Assembly: GCF_027925385.1 (NCBI RefSeq) | Contig: NZ_AP027143.1 | Span: 256,172-320,171 of the forward strand | Direction of reading: 5' to 3' | DNA length: 64,000 nucleotides | DNA from: Methylocystis iwaonis | GTDB taxonomy: Bacteria > Pseudomonadota > Alphaproteobacteria > Rhizobiales > Beijerinckiaceae | Part shown: piece after piece, positions 25,877 to 34,545 of the stretch | Numbering within the stretch: the first letter of the stretch is position 1 | Layout: each line of letters begins with the position of its first letter | Program-made: the position numbers and the translations under genes | The notes under the pieces: generated by a model | What the model was told of the DNA's origin: nothing | The model's input: only the letters and a program-made list of their open reading frames with translations | The model's database searches: none

Positions 25877-26305
25877 TCAAGGTTGGCAGTTCGTTCGCAG
25901 CAATTTCGCGTCGATCGTGAAGCCGGAGCGTATCGCTCCCGAGCTCATTTTGGATTGGGCGCGATACCAGGATTTGAAATCGCCGGTGAACAGAAAGCTC
26001 TCAACCTCGCGCCTGCCGCCCGCGACACATTCGACCGTGACGATCACTTGGTCGCCTGCATGCGAGACGGATGGTCGCGCACAGCCGCTCGCGCGAGGGC
26101 CGATGACGCTGTCGCCCTCGGCAATGCAGACGTCATTGGTCTGCATCCCGATCTCGGGAGAAACCGTTGTGATCCGCCACAAACCCGGAGCTCTTGTTGG
26201 CAGCTCGGTTTGCGCCGCGCCCGTCGGCGGCGCCTCTCCCACCGAACCGGAGAGGCTCATGACCAAGGCGAACAGGCTGGGAGAAAGCAGGGGGCTTTTC
26301 AACAT
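25877..26305 (-). CDS. Exported DUF3617-like protein
   Basis: The minus-strand frame gives about 142 residues: a signal sequence (SLFALVMSLSGSVG), then PGLWRITTVSPEIGMQTNDVCIAEGD, CARPSVSHAGDQVIVTVECV and SFLFTGDFKSWYRAQSKM, ending in a Cys. PGLW.. and two Cys-containing strands around a V.V.CV motif are characteristic of DUF3617, a family of small periplasmic proteins of unknown function. The start is uncertain; 26350 or 26413 are in-frame alternatives that add a basic leader. It is convergent with the TolC-like gene, 204 bp away. Confidence 0.6.
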   Translation of the reverse strand: MLKSPLLSPSLFALVMSLSGSVGEAPPTGAAQTELPTRAPGLWRITTVSPEIGMQTNDVCIAEGDSVIGPRASGCARPSVSHAGDQVIVTVECVAGGRREVESFLFTGDFKSWYRAQSKMSSGAIRSGFTIDAKLLRTNCQP

Positions 26306-26644
26306 TGTTCCCGCAGAGCGTTGAGCGTTCAGGGTCCGATGTGCGGCCATAATCATTTCTAGTCGTCGCCGTAAAGGCGCCTTCCGATTTTTCCCTTGCT
26401 TCGGTGAAAGCATCCCGCTCGAGAGTCGTTCCGCCGTCGATGCTTCTCGTCGTCATAATGTTACGACCATAGCAATTTCCCATAACGCAGGCTGCTTCGA
26501 CGTCAATCTGCCGGGCGAGGCGGGGGGCTGCGGCGAAGCGCCGATTCTTCCTGGAGTCGCCGGGAAATAATGAAGAAGACGTCACAATGGCGCTGTTGTA
26601 GGAACGTCGATGTCGATTCAACCGCGGCGTTTCGGGTCGTTCGT
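26306..26644. other. Divergent intergenic stretch, no supported gene
   Basis: This lies between the start of the minus-strand DUF3617 gene and the plus-strand dihaem cytochrome. The low-scoring frames here are Arg- and Ala-rich shadows. Promoters for both genes are expected here, but no convincing -35/-10 pair stood out. Confidence 0.5.
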
Positions 26645-27508
26645 ATGATCAGTCGCGTATTTCTCCTTGCTGCCTTCTGCATGGGGGCTGCCGCCCTGAG
26701 CATCCGCGACTCCGCCGCAGCCGACAGAGCGCGCGGGCAATATCTGGTGGAGGCCCTCGGCGCCTGCGATAATTGCCACACGCCGCGCGGCTCGGGGGGC
26801 TATGATTACGCCGCGCGCTTCTCCGGCGGGTCTCAGACGTTCTCCGGCAATGGCTATGCCGTACGTGGTTCGAATATCTCACCCGACAAAGAGACGGGCG
26901 TGGGCGGCTGGAGCGACGAGGCGCTGGGCGCCGCCATTGTCGCCGGCGTCGGCCGGGACGGGCAGCTCGCGCCTGTGATGCCTTCCGACTCCTACCGTGC
27001 GTTGACCAAAGACGATCTCGACGCGATCATCTCCTTTCTTCGCGCCGCAGCTCCCGTTCGAACCCAACCTGCGCAACCGCCACAGCGACATGGCGAATGG
27101 GCGCCGCATCCGCTACCCGGCGCCGAGGCCCCTTTCGATGACGCGGCGCTTTCCAACAAAATCAAGCGCGGGCTCTATGTCGCCTCGATCGCCCGCTGCC
27201 TGTCCTGCCACAGTGGCGAAAAAGACGATGCGCCCGATCACGTAAGCCGGCTTGGCGCGGGCGGAAAAATCTTCCGCACTCCCGGCGGAGTCGCTGTCGC
27301 ATCGAACATCAGCGCGCATCAGGAGAAAGGTCTCGGCGCCTGGTCGAGCGAGGAGATCGCGCGCGCCATCACGCAAGGCGTCTCGCGTAACGGCGATCCG
27401 CTCAAGCCGCCCATGTCGACGCTCGCCAAGGCGCATTTCGCAAAGATGTCGACAGAGGATCTAGACGCGCTTGTCGCCTATCTACGAACCATCCCCCCGA
27501 AAGAATAA
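26645..27508 (+). CDS. Periplasmic dihaem cytochrome c
   Basis: This 287-residue protein has a signal sequence (MISRVFLLAAFCMGAAALSIRDSAAA) and two c-type haem sites, CDNCH (residues 41-45) and CLSCH (about 184-188). Each is followed by the pattern seen in alcohol dehydrogenase cytochrome subunits: GGSQTFSGNG..V..SNISPDKETGVGGWS in domain 1 and GGKIFRTPGGVAVASNISAHQEKGLGAWS in domain 2. The duplicated NISxxxExGxGxWS segment is typical of these cytochromes, where the domains pass electrons from a quinoprotein to an oxidase. It lies 1.2 kb upstream of mxaF, separated by a minus-strand gene. A role with a PQQ dehydrogenase is plausible but unproven. Confidence 0.85.
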   Translation: MISRVFLLAAFCMGAAALSIRDSAAADRARGQYLVEALGACDNCHTPRGSGGYDYAARFSGGSQTFSGNGYAVRGSNISPDKETGVGGWSDEALGAAIVAGVGRDGQLAPVMPSDSYRALTKDDLDAIISFLRAAAPVRTQPAQPPQRHGEWAPHPLPGAEAPFDDAALSNKIKRGLYVASIARCLSCHSGEKDDAPDHVSRLGAGGKIFRTPGGVAVASNISAHQEKGLGAWSSEEIARAITQGVSRNGDPLKPPMSTLAKAHFAKMSTEDLDALVAYLRTIPPKE

Positions 27509-28318
27509 TCAGCGCGGGGTCTCGACGGCTGCTCGAATGGCTTTCGCGAGGTCGCCCTCGAAAAGCATGGCGGAGCCATAATGCGTCTCGATGTCGAAGG
27601 GCCTCTGAAGGTTCATGTCCAGCGAGGCGCTGTGCATGGCGATCAGCCGACCGTCTTCCGAGAATAGTCCCGACCCGGAGCCGCCGTAGCCGTCATTACA
27701 ATCATGCCGCGCACGCCGTACATGGCCCTCGCTCGGTTCGTCGATGCGATGGATCTCGCATAATTCGATCGTGGCGGGGAGGCGCGTATTGGAATGTCCG
27801 GCGGGCGCCACCATCGTCACCTTCATCCCCGGTCCGGTTATTATGTTGCTCGCATCCGGGATGGGCTGCGGCTTCACATTGTCAGGCGTCGGTTGCAACA
27901 GCCGTAGGAGCGCCCAGTCGTCGGTGATGTGCAGGCCTTTGGACTCCACCGCCGCACCGAACCGCACGTTGTCGCCGTCGAAGTAATAATCGCCGCCCGC
28001 GATACGAAAAAAGCAGTTCGTCACGGGGTGCGTCGGAACCAGCTTGCTGTCGACAAAATTATGCGCGTTTACCACGACGAGATCATGCGCGCCGATCAGC
28101 CATGCCGCCGCGCCGCGCTCCAGCGCGCCAAAATCAGAATAGCACATCAGCACGCCAGCCCCAGGAAAGCGCGCCAAGTCGGCGTCGGTCATCAGGCGGC
28201 GCCCGTCCTGCGGATACAGCGCGATGTCGACGATCGGCGCCTTCGGGCCCTCGAAACCGGCGGCGCCGAGCGTCAGCAGATAGGCGCCGAAAAGGCCAAA
28301 AACCATACGATCAGACAT
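27509..28318 (-). CDS. Exported trypsin-like serine protease
   Basis: This 269-residue protein has an N-terminal signal or anchor (VFGLFGAYLLTLGAAGF) and the S1-type triad in order: VVVNAHNF (His, about residue 85), ITDDWALLRL (Asp, about 131) and DCNDGYGGSGSGLFSEDGRLIAMHSA (Ser in GGSGSG, about 212). A Cys pair (LCEIHR..HDCND) may form a disulphide. Identity outside the triad is low, so the fold is inferred. The stop abuts the cytochrome stop (27508/27509). It is divergent from the mxa operon, with 343 bp between starts. The substrate is unknown. Confidence 0.65.
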   Translation of the reverse strand: MSDRMVFGLFGAYLLTLGAAGFEGPKAPIVDIALYPQDGRRLMTDADLARFPGAGVLMCYSDFGALERGAAAWLIGAHDLVVVNAHNFVDSKLVPTHPVTNCFFRIAGGDYYFDGDNVRFGAAVESKGLHITDDWALLRLLQPTPDNVKPQPIPDASNIITGPGMKVTMVAPAGHSNTRLPATIELCEIHRIDEPSEGHVRRARHDCNDGYGGSGSGLFSEDGRLIAMHSASLDMNLQRPFDIETHYGSAMLFEGDLAKAIRAAVETPR

Positions 28319-28468
28319 GCGTCATGCTTCTTATAGCCATGCAGTTCGGCGGGAGAAGATACCGCATGTCGACCCGCGTCAAGATGACGACGCGTTAGCG
28401 CCAGCGCGTAGGAAATACCGGGAGGCGATATGCCGATCTTTCCCGAGGCACATTACCGATAAATCGTA

Positions 28469-28497
28469 GAGACACGCTGCGACGCTTAAATTTATAT
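28469..28497 (+). promoter_or_regulatory. Putative mxaF promoter
   Basis: GAGACA (28469-28474) and TTATAT (28492-28497) are separated by 17 bases, about 165 bases before the mxaF ATG. GAGACA resembles the AAGACA-type -35 described for methylotroph mxaF promoters. The rest of 28319-28661 has no gene. Confidence 0.4.
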
Positions 28498-28532
28498 GCT
28501 CGCGGATCGTCTCTCCCATAAAGCGCGGCAAG

Positions 28533-28548
28533 CGCTTCCAAGGAAGCG
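28533..28548. promoter_or_regulatory. Palindrome in the mxaF leader
   Basis: CGCTTCC (28533-28539) and its exact complement GGAAGCG (28542-28548) are separated by AA, about 35 bases after the putative -10. It could be an operator or a small hairpin in the leader. The regulator is unknown. Confidence 0.4.
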
Positions 28549-28661
28549 ACCTTCAACGAACATGACGACTCTGGAGAAATGCTGGAGCGTCTTCACGAGG
28601 CGACGTCATCCTTTCAAGAAGCCGCCAACGGTCTTGCAGGACGTCGCAGGAGGACTCGTCT

Positions 28662-30536
28662 ATGAGGAAATTCTTAAATTCCGTTTCCCTGCTGTCGGTC
28701 CTGATCGCGGCGCCCGTCACTATGGCGTCGGTCGCCCAGGCCGAAGATCGGCTCGAAGCGCTTGCGAAGAGCGAAGACAACTGGGCGATGCAGGGCAAGA
28801 ACTACAGCGCGAACCACTACAGCACGCTCACGCAGATCAACGCTGATAACGTCAAGAACCTCAAGGTTTCCTGGTCCTTTTCGACCGGTTTGCTGAGCGG
28901 CCACGAGGGCGCTCCGATCGTCGTCGACGGCAAGATGTATGTGCATACGTCGTTCCCCAATAATACATTTGCGCTTGATCTGAGCGATCCGACGCGCATT
29001 CTCTGGCAGCACAAGCCCAAGCAGAACGCCGCCGCGCGCGCCGTCGCCTGCTGCGACATCGTCAACCGCGGCCTTGCCTATTGGCCTGGCGATGGCAAGG
29101 CGCCGTCGTTGATCATCAAGACGCTTCTCGACGGCAATGTCGTCGCGCTGAACGCCGTTACCGGCCAGGAATATTGGAAGATCGAAAACTCCGATTTCAA
29201 AGTCGGCTCGACCCTGACCGTTGCGCCGCATGTCTACAAGGATGTGGTCCTTGTCGGCAGCTCCGGCGCCGAGCTCGGCGTGCGTGGTTATATGACCGCC
29301 TATGACGTTCGTACCGGCGAGCAGAAGTGGCGCGCTTACGCCACCGGTCCCGATTCTGACGTGTTGATCGGCGACGACTTCAACAAGGCGAATCCGCATT
29401 ATGGCCAAAAGGGCCTTGGCACCTCGACCTGGGAAGGCGACGCCTGGAAGATCGGCGGCGGCACGAATTGGGGCTGGTTCGCTTATGATCCGGGCACGAA
29501 TCTGGTCTACTACGGCAGCGGCAACCCGGCGCCGTGGAACGAGACGATGCGTCCCGGCGACAACAAGTGGACGATGACCATTTGGGGACGCGATCTCGAA
29601 ACCGGCGCGGCGAAATTCGGCTATCAAAAGACGCCGCACGATGAATGGGATTACGCGGGCATCAACTTCATGATGCTCAGCGAGCAGAAGGATAAGGAAG
29701 GCAAGCTTCGCAAGCTGCTGACCCATCCGGACCGCAACGGCATCGTCTACACGCTCGACCGCACGGACGGCACCTTGGTCTCGGCGGACAAAATCGACGA
29801 CACGGTCAATGTCTTCAAAAAGGTCGATCTGAAGAGCGGCCTGCCGGTTCGCGACCCCGAATATGGCACCCGCATGGATCATCTCGCCAAGGATGTTTGC
29901 CCCTCGGCGATGGGTTATCACAATCAGGGGCTCGACTCCTACGACCCGACCAAGGAGCTGTTCTTCCTCGGCGTGAACCATATCTGCATGGACTGGGAGC
30001 CCTTCATGCTTCCGTACCGCGCCGGTCAGTTCTTCGTCGGCGCGACGCTGAACATGTTTCCGGGTCCGAAGGGCGACCGCCAGAAGGGCGAGGGCCTGGG
30101 TCAGATCAAGGCCTACAACGCCATCACCGGCCAGTTCAAATGGGAGAAGATGGAGCGCTTCGCGGTTTGGGGCGGCACCGCCGCGACCGCTGGCAATGTC
30201 GTCTTCTACGGAACGCTCGACGGCTTCATCAAGGCTCGCAACAGCGACACCGGCGACCTGCTCTGGAAGTTCAAGCTTCCGTCCGGCGTCATCGGCCATC
30301 CGATCGTCTATCAGCACAAGGGCGTCGAATATGTCGCCATCCTGTACGGCGTGGGTGGTTGGCCGGGCGTTGGTCTCGTGTTCGACCTTCAGGATCCGAC
30401 GGCCGGTCTTGGCGCGGTCGGCGCCTTCAAGCAGCTCGCCAATTATACGCAGATGGGCGGCGGCGTGATGGTCTTCGCGCTCGACGGCAAGGGTCCCTAC
30501 GACGATCTGAACCTCGGCGAATACAAGGCCAACTAA
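28662..30536 (+). CDS. mxaF: Calcium-dependent methanol dehydrogenase, large subunit
   Basis: This 624-residue PQQ-binding beta-propeller oxidises methanol to formaldehyde in the periplasm. It has a cleavable signal (ends near VAQA), the vicinal Cys pair in RAVACCDIV that stacks on PQQ, tryptophan-docking motifs ([35 protein letters not shown]) and [10 protein letters not shown]. There Asp330-Tyr331-Ala332 places Ala where XoxF has the extra lanthanide-binding Asp, so this is the Ca2+ enzyme. AGGAGG lies at 28648-28653. It heads the mxa operon, and mxaJ, G and I follow. Length and sequence are normal for alphaproteobacterial MxaF. Confidence 0.98.
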   Translation: MRKFLNSVSLLSVLIAAPVTMASVAQAEDRLEALAKSEDNWAMQGKNYSANHYSTLTQINADNVKNLKVSWSFSTGLLSGHEGAPIVVDGKMYVHTSFPNNTFALDLSDPTRILWQHKPKQNAAARAVACCDIVNRGLAYWPGDGKAPSLIIKTLLDGNVVALNAVTGQEYWKIENSDFKVGSTLTVAPHVYKDVVLVGSSGAELGVRGYMTAYDVRTGEQKWRAYATGPDSDVLIGDDFNKANPHYGQKGLGTSTWEGDAWKIGGGTNWGWFAYDPGTNLVYYGSGNPAPWNETMRPGDNKWTMTIWGRDLETGAAKFGYQKTPHDEWDYAGINFMMLSEQKDKEGKLRKLLTHPDRNGIVYTLDRTDGTLVSADKIDDTVNVFKKVDLKSGLPVRDPEYGTRMDHLAKDVCPSAMGYHNQGLDSYDPTKELFFLGVNHICMDWEPFMLPYRAGQFFVGATLNMFPGPKGDRQKGEGLGQIKAYNAITGQFKWEKMERFAVWGGTAATAGNVVFYGTLDGFIKARNSDTGDLLWKFKLPSGVIGHPIVYQHKGVEYVAILYGVGGWPGVGLVFDLQDPTAGLGAVGAFKQLANYTQMGGGVMVFALDGKGPYDDLNLGEYKAN

Positions 30537-30634
30537 TCTCCTCTCTGCTTTGCAAGAAGCAATTGAGACGTTTGCTCGGGCGCATAAATCTGCGCCCGGG
30601 CAAACGCCCGAGGAAATTCACGAAAGAAGCGAAG

Positions 30635-31552
30635 ATGTTGCGTCCGACTCGCTCGTCTACATGGTTTAGCGCCGTCGCTGCTGCGGCGCTCCTCGGCGCC
30701 GCGCCGGCGACCGCTGCGTCGCTTGGCGTTTCCGGCGACGCCGTAAACAACGCGGCTTCGAATCCGGCGCAGGCGCCGGGGCAAGCCGTCGATCCTAATT
30801 CGCTCCGAATCTGCGCCGCAAAGAACCAACCGCCGCTGTCGTTGGAAGACGGCTCGGGTCTCGAAAACAAGATCGGGGTAGCGCTCGCCGACGCGTTGAA
30901 GCGCAAGGCGCAGTTCGTGTGGTCCGAGCGGCCAGCAATCTATCTCGTCCGCGACTATCTCGACAAGAACCTCTGCGACGTCATCATCGGCCTCGATACG
31001 GGCGATCCGCGCGTCGCGACGTCGAGACCTTATTACCGGACTGGCTACGTCTTCGTGAGCCGGGAGGATCGCGGCCTCGACGTGAAGTCGTGGAACGACG
31101 CTCGACTGAAAAAGGCTGGCCACATCGTCGTCGCCTTTGGCTCGCCGGGCGAGGCGCTCCTCAAAGACATGGGCCAATATGAAGACAATATGGCCTATCT
31201 TTACTCGCTCGTGAACTTCAGATCAGCGCGCAATCAATATACGCAGATCGATCCGAGTCGCATGGTGGGCGAGGTTGTGAATGGCTCCGCCGAAATCGCA
31301 GTGGGATTTGCGCCGGATGTCGCGCGTTACGTCAAGGCGTCGACCGTTCCCTTGCGAATGAGCTTGATCGAAGACGACGCGGCGAAGAGCAATGGCGAAA
31401 AAGTGCCGCAACGCTTCGAACAATCGGTCGCCGTTCGCCGTGACGACAAGGCGTTGCTGGACGCCGTCAACACCGCGCTGGTCTCCGCCAAGCCGAAGAT
31501 CGATGAAATCCTCAAAGCCGAAGGCGTCCCCCTTTTGCCGGTGACCCAATAG
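30635..31552 (+). CDS. mxaJ: MxaJ, solute-binding-like methanol oxidation protein
   Basis: This 305-residue periplasmic protein has a signal (LLGAAPATAASLG) and the fold of family 3 solute-binding proteins: LRICAAKNQPPLSLEDGSGLENKIGVALADAL, LCDVIIGLDTGDPRVATSRPYYRTGYVFV, and EVVNGSAEIAVGFAPDVARYVK. MxaJ is required for active MxaFI and is thought to assist assembly. It lies between mxaF and mxaG, its conserved place. The ATG at 30635 follows GAAG about 100 bp after mxaF. An open frame running back across the mxaF end is accidental. Confidence 0.95.
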   Translation: MLRPTRSSTWFSAVAAAALLGAAPATAASLGVSGDAVNNAASNPAQAPGQAVDPNSLRICAAKNQPPLSLEDGSGLENKIGVALADALKRKAQFVWSERPAIYLVRDYLDKNLCDVIIGLDTGDPRVATSRPYYRTGYVFVSREDRGLDVKSWNDARLKKAGHIVVAFGSPGEALLKDMGQYEDNMAYLYSLVNFRSARNQYTQIDPSRMVGEVVNGSAEIAVGFAPDVARYVKASTVPLRMSLIEDDAAKSNGEKVPQRFEQSVAVRRDDKALLDAVNTALVSAKPKIDEILKAEGVPLLPVTQ

Positions 31553-31582
31553 ACGCGCGCATACTGAGCAGGAAGAGAAAAC

Positions 31583-32158
31583 GTGTTCAAGCAAAGAAAA
31601 AATGCGGCGCGTGTGATCGTCGCCGCGGTCGGAGCCTTCGTAGCCGTAGCGGCAATCGCACAGTCGGCCATTACCTTCCGCAACACCATCACTGGCGAAG
31701 TCCTCAATTTCAGCGACGCGCTGCCGGAGGGCAAAGACACTCCCGCCGTCAAGGAATTCATGACCACGGGCGTCAACCCCTACAATGAGGATCTGAGCTG
31801 CTTGAAACAGGGCGAGCAGACATTCCTCTCGGCGTGTTCCGGCTGCCATGGCCATATCGGCGAAGGCAAGATCGGGCCCGGCCTCAACGACGCTTATTGG
31901 ACCTATCCGCAGAACGAGACCGACGAAGGCCTGTTCTCGACGATCTATGGCGGCGCACAGGCGTCGATGGGGCCGCAATATCAGAATCTTCAGCTCGACG
32001 AGATGCTGAAGGTAATGGCTTGGGTCCGCCACCTCTTCAAGGAAGCGCCGGAGAAGGCGACTTGGCTGAGCGATACGCAGCGCAAGTCGTTCAAGCCTTA
32101 CGCCGGACATGAGACGTTGCCGGACAATCCGCCAGGCAAGTGCCAGGCCAAAAAGTAA
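31583..32158 (+). CDS. mxaG: Cytochrome cL, electron acceptor of methanol dehydrogenase
   Basis: This 191-residue secreted monohaem cytochrome has an N-terminal signal (VIVAAVGAFVAVAAIAQSA), CSGCH at residues 85-89 and a Met-containing ligand loop (GAQASMGPQYQ). The NPYNEDLSCLKQGEQTFLSACSGCHGHIGEGKIGPGLND pattern is MxaG-specific and distinct from XoxG. It takes electrons from MxaFI and passes them to a small c-type cytochrome. It starts with GTG at 31583, 30 bp after mxaJ, preceded by AGGAAGAG. Confidence 0.97.
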   Translation: MFKQRKNAARVIVAAVGAFVAVAAIAQSAITFRNTITGEVLNFSDALPEGKDTPAVKEFMTTGVNPYNEDLSCLKQGEQTFLSACSGCHGHIGEGKIGPGLNDAYWTYPQNETDEGLFSTIYGGAQASMGPQYQNLQLDEMLKVMAWVRHLFKEAPEKATWLSDTQRKSFKPYAGHETLPDNPPGKCQAKK

Positions 32159-32240
32159 GGTCACGGCGAAGCAAGTTCCGCCGATCGGCGGGAGGCGCAA
32201 ACAAAGAGGCTCGAGCCTCGCACATATGGAGGAACCAGGC

Positions 32241-32531
32241 ATGCGTAAGATGCATTTCGCCGCGGCGGTCGCCGTCGGCATCATGTTCAGCGCCGGCAGC
32301 GCTCTCGCCTATGACGGCACCAAGTGCAAAGCGCCCGGCAACTGCTGGGAACCCAAGCCGGGCTTTCCGGAAAAGGTCGAGGGCTCGAAATACGACCCCA
32401 AGCACGATCCGAAGGAACTCGCCAAGCAGCAGGCCTCGATCCAGTCCATGGAAGATCGCAACAAAAAGCGGGTCGAGAATTTCAAGAAGACCGGCAAATG
32501 GGAATATGACGTGAGCAAGATCGCTCAATAA
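32241..32531 (+). CDS. mxaI: Methanol dehydrogenase small subunit
   Basis: The 96-residue precursor has a signal ending in ALA, then YDGTKCKAPGNCWEPKPGFPEKV with the two Cys of the MxaI disulphide, and a Lys/Glu-rich helix (QASIQSMEDRNKKRVENFKKTG). MxaI wraps along MxaF in the alpha2beta2 enzyme; XoxF enzymes lack it. The ATG at 32241 follows GGAGGA at 32228-32233; a longer frame upstream lacks a signal peptide. A branched hairpin follows 35 bp after the stop. Confidence 0.97.
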   Translation: MRKMHFAAAVAVGIMFSAGSALAYDGTKCKAPGNCWEPKPGFPEKVEGSKYDPKHDPKELAKQQASIQSMEDRNKKRVENFKKTGKWEYDVSKIAQ

Positions 32532-32566
32532 TCGAATTCGTCGCGGTTTTTCCGCGATGAACGAAA

Positions 32567-32642
32567 GCGGCCACGATCTGGATCCGATGTTGTTCAACAA
32601 CAGCGCATCGCGTCCGTTCCCGAGATCGTGGCCGCCCTTTTT
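32567..32642 (+). terminator. Hairpin with T-run between mxaI and mxaR
   Basis: GCGGCCACGATCT (32567-32579) pairs perfectly with 32623-32635, followed by CCTTTTTA. The 43-base loop contains nested arms CGATG/CATCG and TGTTGTT/AACAACA. A shorter TCGCGG/CCGCGA hairpin lies just before (32541-32557). The placement suggests partial termination after the abundant structural genes mxaFJGI. Confidence 0.75.
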
Positions 32643-32663
32643 ATCGCGCTGTAAGGTCGTGTC

Positions 32664-33695
32664 TTGAACGACGACTCTCAAAAAGTGCACAAGCTCGGCG
32701 AATGGCGCGAACGCGCGCTCGCCTTCGAGCAGGAAATCCAAAAAGCGGTCATTGGCCAGGAGCGCGTCATTCGGCTCGTCACGATCGGCGTTTTTGCCCG
32801 CGGCCATATCATGATCGAAGGCGACGTCGGCGTCGGCAAGACGACCTTGCTTCGAGCGGTGTCGCGCGCGCTCGGCGGGGATTTCGCCCGTTTCGAGGGC
32901 ACGGTCGACATGATGCCGAGCGACATCCTCTATCATACCTATCTTGGCGACGACGGTCGCCCGCGCGTCGAAGCCTCGGAGCTTCTGCGGCTGGCGGATA
33001 CGCTGCCCGTATTCTTCTTCAACGAGATCAATCGCGCGCGGCCACAGGTCCATTCGCTCCTTTTGCGGCTGATGGCCGAACGAAGCGTGACGGCGTTCAA
33101 CCGTCTGGTCAATTTTCCCTATCTCCAGGTTTTCGCCGACCGCAATATGGTCGAGCGCGAAGAGACATTTGAACTGCCCGCCGCCGCAAGAGACCGCTTC
33201 TTTATGGAGATTTCCATGCAGGCGCCCGCCGATCCAGAGGCGCGGCGCAGCCTTATTTTTGATCCCGTCTTTCAGGATGTCGATTTACTTCTCGACAGAG
33301 TGGCGCCCGGAACGGTCGACTATCGTGAGATCGGGAGAGTGGCGCGCGTAATCCAGGAGACGGTGAAGGCGAGCCCGACCCTCCAGTCTTATGTGTTGAA
33401 CCTCTGGCGCGCGCTGACCGAGCCGGCGTCCGTCGGCATATCGTTGCGCGACGTCGACGTCGCGACGCTTGTAAAGGGCGGCGCCAGCCCACGCGGCCTT
33501 GCGACTCTGGCGCTTGCAGCGCGCGTGCGCGCCTGGCTCGAGGGTAGGGACTATCTGACGCCGGACGACATCAAAGACGTTTTTCTCGAGGTGATGGCGC
33601 ATCGCATTTTTGTCGATCCCATTCATGCGCTGCGCGGCGACGAACCGGTCAGGCAGCTCTGCCAAGCCGTATTCGACACGATTCCGGTTCCATGA
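32664..33695 (+). CDS. mxaR: MoxR-type AAA+ ATPase
   Basis: This 343-residue AAA+ protein has Walker A GDVGVGKT (residues 53-60), Walker B VFFFNEINRARP, sensor region DRNMVEREETFELPAAARDRF and a C-terminal helical lid. MoxR proteins act as chaperones with VWA-domain partners; here mxaS, C and L encode them. MxaR is needed for methanol dehydrogenase maturation or calcium insertion. The start is TTG at 32664 just after the hairpin, with TAAGG upstream. The end overlaps mxaS by four bases. Confidence 0.93.
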   Translation: MNDDSQKVHKLGEWRERALAFEQEIQKAVIGQERVIRLVTIGVFARGHIMIEGDVGVGKTTLLRAVSRALGGDFARFEGTVDMMPSDILYHTYLGDDGRPRVEASELLRLADTLPVFFFNEINRARPQVHSLLLRLMAERSVTAFNRLVNFPYLQVFADRNMVEREETFELPAAARDRFFMEISMQAPADPEARRSLIFDPVFQDVDLLLDRVAPGTVDYREIGRVARVIQETVKASPTLQSYVLNLWRALTEPASVGISLRDVDVATLVKGGASPRGLATLALAARVRAWLEGRDYLTPDDIKDVFLEVMAHRIFVDPIHALRGDEPVRQLCQAVFDTIPVP

Positions 33696-34537
33696 CCATA
33701 ACTGGCGACATTCTGTACCGCCCTCGCGGACGCTTCCGGTCCAATCATGCCGGCGCGCATGTATCGAGCGAGGTCGGCGGGTTTGGCGTGTTTCGTGACC
33801 AAGCGCCGTTCCTGCGCTATCCTGACGCAAGACGCATCGATCTGCGCGCGACATTGCGCGATCCTTTCGGCGAGACGCATGTCCGGCGCTTCGAGCAAAG
33901 AAGCGCGATCGACGTTTACGCGCTTGTCGACCTTTCCGCGTCCATGGGCTTTGTCGGCGCGGTCGACCGTTTCCAGGTCGCCTGCGACCTCTGTGCCGCG
34001 CTCGCCTTTTCGACGACGCGCATTGGCGACCGCTTCGGCCTCGTCGCCGGCGGCGACGTTTTGCGTGAGAGCGCCTTTCTTCCGGCGACGCTATCGCGAA
34101 GGGCGGCGCTTCACGCCGTTGATCGGCTTCGCGACGAACGTCCGGCCGGCACGAACGCAGAAAGCCTCGAGACTGCCGCGATACGCCTCGGCGCGGGTCG
34201 GAAGCTTGTTCTGCTCATCTCCGACTTCCGATGGCCGGCGGCGCTTGTCCAGCGGATATTTGAGGCGCTGGCGCTTCACGATGTTTTGCCGGTCGTACTC
34301 GTCGACTCTGTCGAGCTGAATCCGCCGCGCTGGGGTTTGCTCGATTTACGGGATTCCGAAACAGCGCGGCGGCGTACGATAGTCATGCGGCCGGGCCTGC
34401 GGCAAAAATGGATCGACGCCGAGTCGAAGCGCCGGGCGGCGTTGATTCAGCTCGCGGCCGGACGCGTTCGACCGCCGATTTTCGTGGAGGATCGTGTCGA
34501 TTCCCGATCCCTCAGCTTACGTCTCATGGCGGCGTGA
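33692..34537 (+). CDS. mxaS: MxaS, DUF58-family maturation protein
   Basis: This 281-residue protein has the DUF58 layout: an N-terminal region (PRGRFRSNHAGAHVSSEVGGFGVFRD), the family motif LRYPDARRIDLRATLRDPFGETHVRRFEQ and a VWA-like domain with VDLSASMGF in place of the MIDAS DxSxS. No membrane helix was seen. It overlaps mxaR and precedes mxaA by 8 bp. In methylotrophs MxaS works with MxaR, A, C, K and L in producing active, calcium-loaded MxaFI. Confidence 0.9.
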   Translation: MTITGDILYRPRGRFRSNHAGAHVSSEVGGFGVFRDQAPFLRYPDARRIDLRATLRDPFGETHVRRFEQRSAIDVYALVDLSASMGFVGAVDRFQVACDLCAALAFSTTRIGDRFGLVAGGDVLRESAFLPATLSRRAALHAVDRLRDERPAGTNAESLETAAIRLGAGRKLVLLISDFRWPAALVQRIFEALALHDVLPVVLVDSVELNPPRWGLLDLRDSETARRRTIVMRPGLRQKWIDAESKRRAALIQLAAGRVRPPIFVEDRVDSRSLSLRLMAA

Positions 34538-34545
34538 GGCGCGAC

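Noticed and set aside
28662..30536. Lanthanide-dependent XoxF instead of MxaF
   Set aside because: The residue two after the catalytic Asp is Ala332, not Asp, and mxaI, mxaG and the calcium-insertion genes follow.
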